Source of the DNA: Talpa occidentalis
Lineage: Eukaryota; Chordata; Mammalia; Eulipotyphla; Talpidae
Assembly: GCF_014898055.3 (NCBI RefSeq)
Contig: NW_023602073.1
Coordinates: 81,200,678 to 81,264,677 of the forward strand
Length of the DNA stretch: 64,000 bases
Reading direction: 5' to 3'
Made by a program: the position numbers and the translations under genes. Of this stretch, positions 58,652-64,000 are shown piece by piece. The notes beneath the pieces are model-generated. The model was not told where the DNA came from, ran no database searches, and saw only the letters and a program-made list of their open reading frames with translations. Positions within the stretch are counted from its first letter, which is position 1. Every line of letters starts with the position of its first letter.

Positions 58652-59094
58652 AAAAGAAAACAAAGTAAAAACAGTGTATAAACAGGACAATTCACCTGAA
58701 AGTTATACATATAACAGACATGATTATTGATGAAGGTTAAATGCATAATGTTAACATGTATGAGTCTCTTAATTGAATACTAGAGCAAGAAAATATAGAC
58801 TGAAAAAATGAAACTGATAAATTGAGATAAATGCAATTTGAATGCAAAAACTAAAAGCACCATATTCATTCTATGAGATCAGTAAAACAAGGGGAATTGT
58901 ACCAAATAGTCCATAGGGAAAGTGTTGCTAAATATTTTGAATAAGAAATGTCTTTAATTTTCCATAAAACTTTCAGAAATTGGTCATAAGCTAGAAGACA
59001 AAAACAATCTCCAAATTTCCAAAATGTAAATTATATAGCTTACAATTAGTTATTACTACCAAACATTTTCATAAAAACAATCCAAACACTTGAG

Positions 59095-59240
59095 AATCAA
59101 AATCAACAAACAACTATAAACCAGACACACATTACGGGTCGGGGTGGGGGCGGGTTGTGGAGGGGGAATTGTATGGGGACTATAACCAAGATGAAAATGC
59201 ATACATTGTGCAAAAATAAAAAAATGATGTAAAAAATATA
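59095..59240 (+). mobile_element. Young-type L1 3-prime UTR fragment
   Basis: AATCAACAAACAACTATAAA / CCAGACACAC, a G-rich stretch at 59140-59165, then GAATTGTATGGGGACTATAA and a short A-rich end. This parallels 770-905 of the first L1. It is a severely truncated L1 insertion of about 150 bp. Confidence 0.85.
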
Positions 59241-60379
59241 TTTAAAAATCCTCCTTAATTTTGAGATGAAATAATATGAAAACACTAATTCTAACTCCAA
59301 GTTTCTAGGATTCAATGAGTTGAAAAATGGTAATTTGAATATATTAAGTTAATGAGCCCCATTATTTTTAAATTAAGTTAAAGCTTTGTCTATTTGTGTT
59401 TAAAATTAATGACCGATTCAATAGATTGAAATTTTGAATGATTGTTTTGAACTTAGTATAATCTACTTTAATCAACTGAACTGTGTATTTAAAAAATGCC
59501 AACTTGAGTTTTATTCTATATCATGTCTTCCAGTACATAAAATAACCTTCTTCATATATAACTCTTTAAAAATATGGTATTGATTAGAAGGTATCAGTAC
59601 GATGACAAAAGCCAAGAACATTTAATTAAAAGGATGCATCCAGTATTATGATATTCTAATTGGATTTCTTAGTAATGATTAGCATGAAATGGTAGAGAAA
59701 TTTTTATCTAGGATTATCACCAACTTGAATACATTTAAATTTTACTAAGATATATATGCTATTTTTTCTCTCAGGTGCCCCTAAATTCCTAAATACAATT
59801 AATTTTCCAAATAATTGGCAAACCATATAACTACTAGATGGCAGTAAAGTCTTATTCTAGGCCCAGGAGACCTCAGTACAATTATCCCTTGCAAAACCAC
59901 ATGTGGTAACTGTATGATGCAACTCTCAGCTTTATTTTCTGTCAAGTAGTAAAGTCTGAGAAATCAGTTTGGTTCTAATATTTGCACTTTAAACAAAACC
60001 CAATCACTTGATCCAGCCCAGTCAATAAACACTCATTAGCAAGTCAACCATTGTAATTAGGTTACAAATCGTTTAAAGTGGTATATTCCTTTTTAAGTAT
60101 CAGACAGTGACATACTTCCCATAAAACTCTCCACTCAAATGGTCTTAGGGCTTTCTTTAAAATATTCAAAAGTTAAACAATTGCCTCTATTTAGATGCCA
60201 TGACAAATATTTACTATAAAACCATCTATCTAGCAAATTTTTCCTTTAGTTATTCATGGGAAAAAAAATATCCAAAATAGAAATTTGGTGCCCTAAGGAA
60301 TAAATGTAAAAATGATTTAGTTGCCTAGCAACACCCCAAAATATGAGAAAGTTTGTAAACTGTTTAGCCATTTTTTAAA

Positions 60380-60640
60380 AAAATGCTATTCCTGTCGTTG
60401 AGCGTATTAGATCAGCATGCCTTGTGAACAGGATTTTAACAGTCAGGAGATGTGACTGTGTTTAAGATTCCTTTTTCCAGTCACTAGTTCATTGTCAGCG
60501 GCTGCTACAGAGCAGCTTTATGTGCATTCAGAGACCGCCAGGAAATTAGTTCTGCATGACTGAGTCAGCACTGTAGCTCAGAAAGGGAGGATCGCCCATT
60601 TCCTAAAGCAATTGTTTATTCCTTGTTGTGATAACAATAT
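60380..60640. promoter_or_regulatory. Candidate enhancer-like segment
   Basis: Repeat-free and less AT-rich than its flanks. It holds a MARE/AP-1-like TGACTGAGTCAGCA at about 60558-60571, a TGTTTATT forkhead-like word beside AACAAT/ATTGT Sox-like words and a GTGATAAC GATA-like word at about 60610-60640. Motif presence alone is weak evidence; conservation or chromatin data would decide. Confidence 0.25.
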
Positions 60641-61270
60641 TAAATATTATAACTATGGTTAAAAAATAGTCATACCATTACAGCTTAAGTAAAAATTGGC
60701 ATCTCTAAAAAGAGTGACCCAGACCATAGACTAAATTTAAATATAACTTGCTGAACATTGCTTCTTGCTGCAAAGTGATTGATAGTTACTGCTAACTTAG
60801 CTAATGTCTTCAAACCTTTTATAAACTATATGAGGCAGTGAAGTGAAATGTCAGTGAAATAAATTCAGGGGAAATGAACATTTGAAACCAGAAACAGCTA
60901 AAATTAGCTGATCTTTAAAATTAAGGCAAACATGTTTGTTTCTATTGCTTTTAAGGAGAAAAAATGTAGCACAGCATTTAGGTTTTTGTATTGGGACAAA
61001 TTAGTCAGTAGGTTACTCCCCAAAGTAAGTTTACATTTTTCCACTACTGCCCCACTCCTGTCCACACCCATCCCTCACACATCCATCCACCAAATCGTGC
61101 TTTATTTTTTCTCTTTCTGTAACAAGGCAATATAAATTACCCCTGTTGCCAGTCCTAAAGGTTAGGTATTGTCTCCCTATTAAACTCTAACTTCTTTATC
61201 TAAATAATGCTTTTGCACATCCTTTAAAATTAAGGATTCCTTTCCCCAGGATACATACATACACACACAC

Positions 61271-61309
61271 CTTGGGGTTCAGGCAAGTTACCCTTGCCTG
61301 AACCCAAAG
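61271..61309. repeat. Compact inverted repeat (17-bp arms, 5-nt loop)
   Basis: CTTGGGGTTCAGGCAAG (61271-61287) and CTTGCCTGAACCCAAAG (61293-61309) pair with one mismatch around TTACC. It follows an (AC)n tract. Confidence 0.95.
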
Positions 61310-62744
61310 GTATAACTCATGTAGGTTATAAGGCCCAAGAGTTTTCTGGGGGAATTTTTTGGGTATTTTAAGACAGGATTCCTATTTTATCATCTTCAGT
61401 AAATGCAACATAAATATATGCCTCTTTTAGGATTTTAACAAAATTGCTGTTTGTCCCTTGTTAGGCCTGGGAAATTGGTATGAAACAATAATCCAGAGAA
61501 TGGCTAGCATATTCAACAGAAAAATTTGAAGCCCTTACTCTGTGACTCAAACTTTGCAATAAATTACAGAAGTACATGACACAGTTCTTAATCTGAAGCT
61601 GGTTCCTTTAACAACGTGGAAGATACCAATTTATCCATCTGTCATCATTTTTGATTGAAAAATATTAGGACATGTCAAGTAAAATCAAATTTTTAAATTT
61701 TGTAATACCATGATGCATAGAAAAAACTTCTGTATAACCATATTTTTCAAGTTGATCAAATTCTATCTTATAATGAAATGATGGTCTTCCTAGTTTAGGA
61801 GAATCAAAAGATGTGATATATTGATTCTATCTAGCCATGAATACTAGAAGAAAATGGGGAATCTTGTTTAGTACTAACTTTTTGATCTTATGTTAGAAAT
61901 GGAGTAGGTGCCGAAGTAAATATTTGTGTATTAGCCCAAAGGAGACAGCAAATTATTCCTACTAAGATTAATTGTTTAATTTGAGCTTGATAAATGCCAA
62001 AGTAGCAAGAGCTATTTTGTAGCAATGGCAAGTTGCAACAAATAGCAAACTAAGGGACTGGAAGATATCAGTATGCAGCAATCAAAATCAGACAAGGAGC
62101 CCAGGGTACAATGAAGGAGTAAAAATAAAGCAATAGGGTTTTGCAACTGGTGCTGCATTCTAAAAAGCTGAGTCCTAATTTCTGGTTCATGTGTTCCCAG
62201 AGTATCTTACAGCCACTCACTTGAACCTATGAGAAACAAGGTAGATTTTGAAGGACTAAGGTAATCAATTCACTTAGTAAAAAAATAAAATGAAATAAAA
62301 TGTTGAAAACCATTTGGACAATTTAATTAGTCCACAAAAGAATATGATTCAAACAAGCACTTGACTGATTGAATAACCAAGACATACTGATAGTTGTAGG
62401 CTCTGTAAAAAGAAATCATTACCATCAATATTATTTGATACTTTACCTATAATATCTGATTGTGGATAGAAGGCTAGAATGTGAAGGGAAGAGGGAATAC
62501 TTCTGATACTCTTTAACTTCTGAAATCTGCATAGTGGTGAGATGCCAATATCATTTCATGGGCATCTTTAACAGTATGCAGGCTGTGACCTGCATAAAAT
62601 AAATGTGTGAGGGAGTAATCATGGCATGACATCCACCATCACTCTGCTTTTGAAGGTCTGGCTCCTAGCATGGGCTCTGTTGACCTAGGCAAATTTTTGG
62701 TGCATCTTTTTAATACATGTTTTGTTCAACTTTTTAAGTGGATG

Positions 62745-62875
62745 TGTAACAGGGTGGTCCCCAGGAAAGGGGGAGGTTCCCTTGGGTGGGGCAGGGAACC
62801 TCCCCCTTTCCTGGGGACCACCCTGTTACAATGGGGCAGGGAACCTCCCCCTTTCCTGGGGACCACCCTGTTACA
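62745..62875. mobile_element. 131-bp palindromic mini-insertion made of LTR family A tips
   Basis: A 37-bp arm (62745-62781, beginning TGTAACAGGGTGG) is the exact reverse complement of 62794-62830 (ending CCCTGTTACA), separated by TTGGGTGGGGCA. A second direct copy of the right arm with part of the spacer follows at 62832-62875. The whole is flanked by GATG at 62741-62744 and 62876-62879. Bases 62778-62830 match the last 53 bases of the LTR at 31490-32078 exactly. Both outer ends therefore carry the same LTR terminus in opposite orientation, unlike a normal LTR, which has one U3 and one U5 end. Confidence 0.93.
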
Positions 62876-62879
62876 GATG

Positions 62880-64000
62880 CACAAAATACTGTTCACCCAT
62901 AAAAATTCTGTTTGTTTCCTTGACCCTTTGTCCCATTATGAAAAAAAGCTATTAGCATTTTGCACTAAGATATATTTTACCTGTGTTGCTAGCATTTATC
63001 ATAAGTAGAAGCATTAATATGCAATTTTTCCATAATTTGCCCAATATTTTATTCTTTCCACGTTGAAATTATTAAAATGTTTAAACAGTCTCTGTTTAGT
63101 TAACCCAGTTTTAATGCAATACTTGATACTTCTTAAAAAATGTATGTCTTTCTAAGGATAAAGAGCTGGTACTATTTCATATTCTTTAGTAGAAATAAAA
63201 ACACTGATGTTTGCCTTATTTTAAAGTTAATATTTTTACCTAGTTGAAAAAAAAGGAGCTAGTCAAATTGTAAGAATGAAGATTTCCATATTGTCAACAA
63301 ACTTTTATTTTATGGGTAAGACTTAAATAATTGCTGGGAAAGGATAGAAAACTACCAATTAATAAGGCAATATAATGAATGCTGTGTTATTACACATCAC
63401 CAGGCAATTGATACACTGAAAACAAGGCATTATGCTAAGAACTATTCAAAATTTAGACTTTAAAATCATTCTATGCCCATTAGAAGCTGGCAAACTGTTG
63501 TCATAAGCAATCTCTACAAGGCAACTATGTGACAAGACTGTCAAATATATACTTTCCAAAAGCATAATTCCAATGATAAGATTTTAGAGCTGCCTGAAAA
63601 TGTAAAGATTTCAGGAATAATAAGATGGGAACTTTATTGAGAGGAACTAAAATTAAATGGTGCAGGTGGAGGCACATGATTAAACATTGGTATTCCAAAA
63701 GGAGAGAGAGAAAATAAAAGATGAAATAAAAGAGAAAGGGCATTGTCACCCATACAAGTAGACTCCCCCGTAAAATAAAAATCATCCTCTTTCTGACTTG
63801 ACTGTCATTTTAACTTGTGTTTCATCTCATCATTCCTCTCTGCCAACATCTGTTAGAGGAATCCACAGCTGATAAAGAATTGTAATTTTTTTAATTTTAT
63901 TTTTATTTTAATTTCAGGGTTACATTTTTATGCTTTCATATGTGCATTATTTCACTCACCCTCCACCAAATCACCTGTGCCAATATCCCATCTGCTTCCC
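62880..64000. other. AT-rich non-coding end of window
   Basis: No gene recognised. From about 63883 a T-rich run followed by C-rich words (TTTCACTCACCCTCCACCAA) could be the 3-prime end of a minus-strand LINE cut by the window edge, but too little is present to call. Confidence 0.45.

Larger units (their letters stand above)
59241..62744. other. Longest repeat-poor stretch of the window
   Basis: About 3.5 kb without a recognisable transposon or plausible exon. It contains a motif-dense, relatively GC-balanced segment (60380-60640) and a compact hairpin (61271-61309). The 67-codon frame at 60932-61135 has no identifiable family. Confidence 0.5.

Noticed and set aside
61271..61309. Possible pre-microRNA
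   Set aside because: The stem is only 17 bp with a 5-nt loop, far too short for a precursor hairpin, and pairing does not extend outward.
62745..62875. Interpretation of the palindromic insertion as a DNA-transposon MITE
   Set aside because: The arms match an LTR terminus exactly, ends are TG...CA and the duplication is 4 bp as for the matching LTR. A transposase family with these ends is not known to me, so an LTR-derived origin fits better.

Overview
This window looks like mammalian nuclear DNA from a gene desert or a very long intron. I found no protein-coding gene, rRNA, functional tRNA or CRISPR array. Open frames longer than about 100 codons are mostly LINE-1 (L1) fragments, SINE bodies read through, or LTR sequence. 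Two long frames, one in an L1-like 5-prime region and one in unannotated DNA, match nothing I know.

The organism is inferred from its repeats. MIR, L2, MaLR-type LTRs, L1M-type LINEs and a Tigger/MER2-like DNA transposon are typical of placental mammals. The lineage clue is a tRNA-derived SINE of about 250-280 bp, present about 19 times, with clear A and B boxes, a tRNA-unrelated body and a TAAATAAATAAATCTTTAAA tail. From memory it resembles the Rhin-type SINEs of horseshoe and leaf-nosed bats (Yinpterochiroptera). That is a recollection, not a search result.

Layout. 1-960: young L1 3-prime end (+). 960-6.45 kb: mostly unique AT-rich DNA with one 75-bp tandem duplication. 6.45-8.43 kb: stacked old L1 3-prime ends (-). 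8.74-9.34 kb: Tigger-like element split by a SINE. 9.59-10.17 kb: two SINEs sharing three copies of one target-site duplication. 10.2-19.2 kb: unique DNA with MIR and L2 relics, an old L1 (-) and an AT-rich inverted repeat. 19.2-31 kb: dense old L1 pieces with SINEs, including a tail-to-tail inverted SINE pair. 31.5-32.1 kb: solo LTR with a perfect 4-bp target duplication. 32.5-34.8 kb: L1 pieces with a SINE. 35-43.3 kb: SINEs, L2 and MaLR relics. 43.3-47.4 kb: SINE-rich, with a second SINE doublet and a head-only SINE. 48.2-49.9 kb: young L1 (-). 51.1-57.95 kb: LTRs and SINEs nested in and around an old L1. 58-62.7 kb: one SINE, a 35-bp tandem repeat, an L1 tail and a long repeat-poor stretch with an enhancer-like segment. 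62.745-62.875 kb: a 131-bp palindromic mini-insertion.

The most unusual object is that mini-insertion. It consists of copies of the outer tip of the LTR family at 31.5 kb, placed as a perfect 37-bp inverted repeat plus one extra direct copy, and is bounded by a GATG/GATG duplication. It reads as an integrated snap-back product of reverse transcription carrying the U3 terminus at both ends. The rest of the window is a layered record of L1, SINE and LTR activity, in which target-site duplications and nesting give a relative order of insertion.
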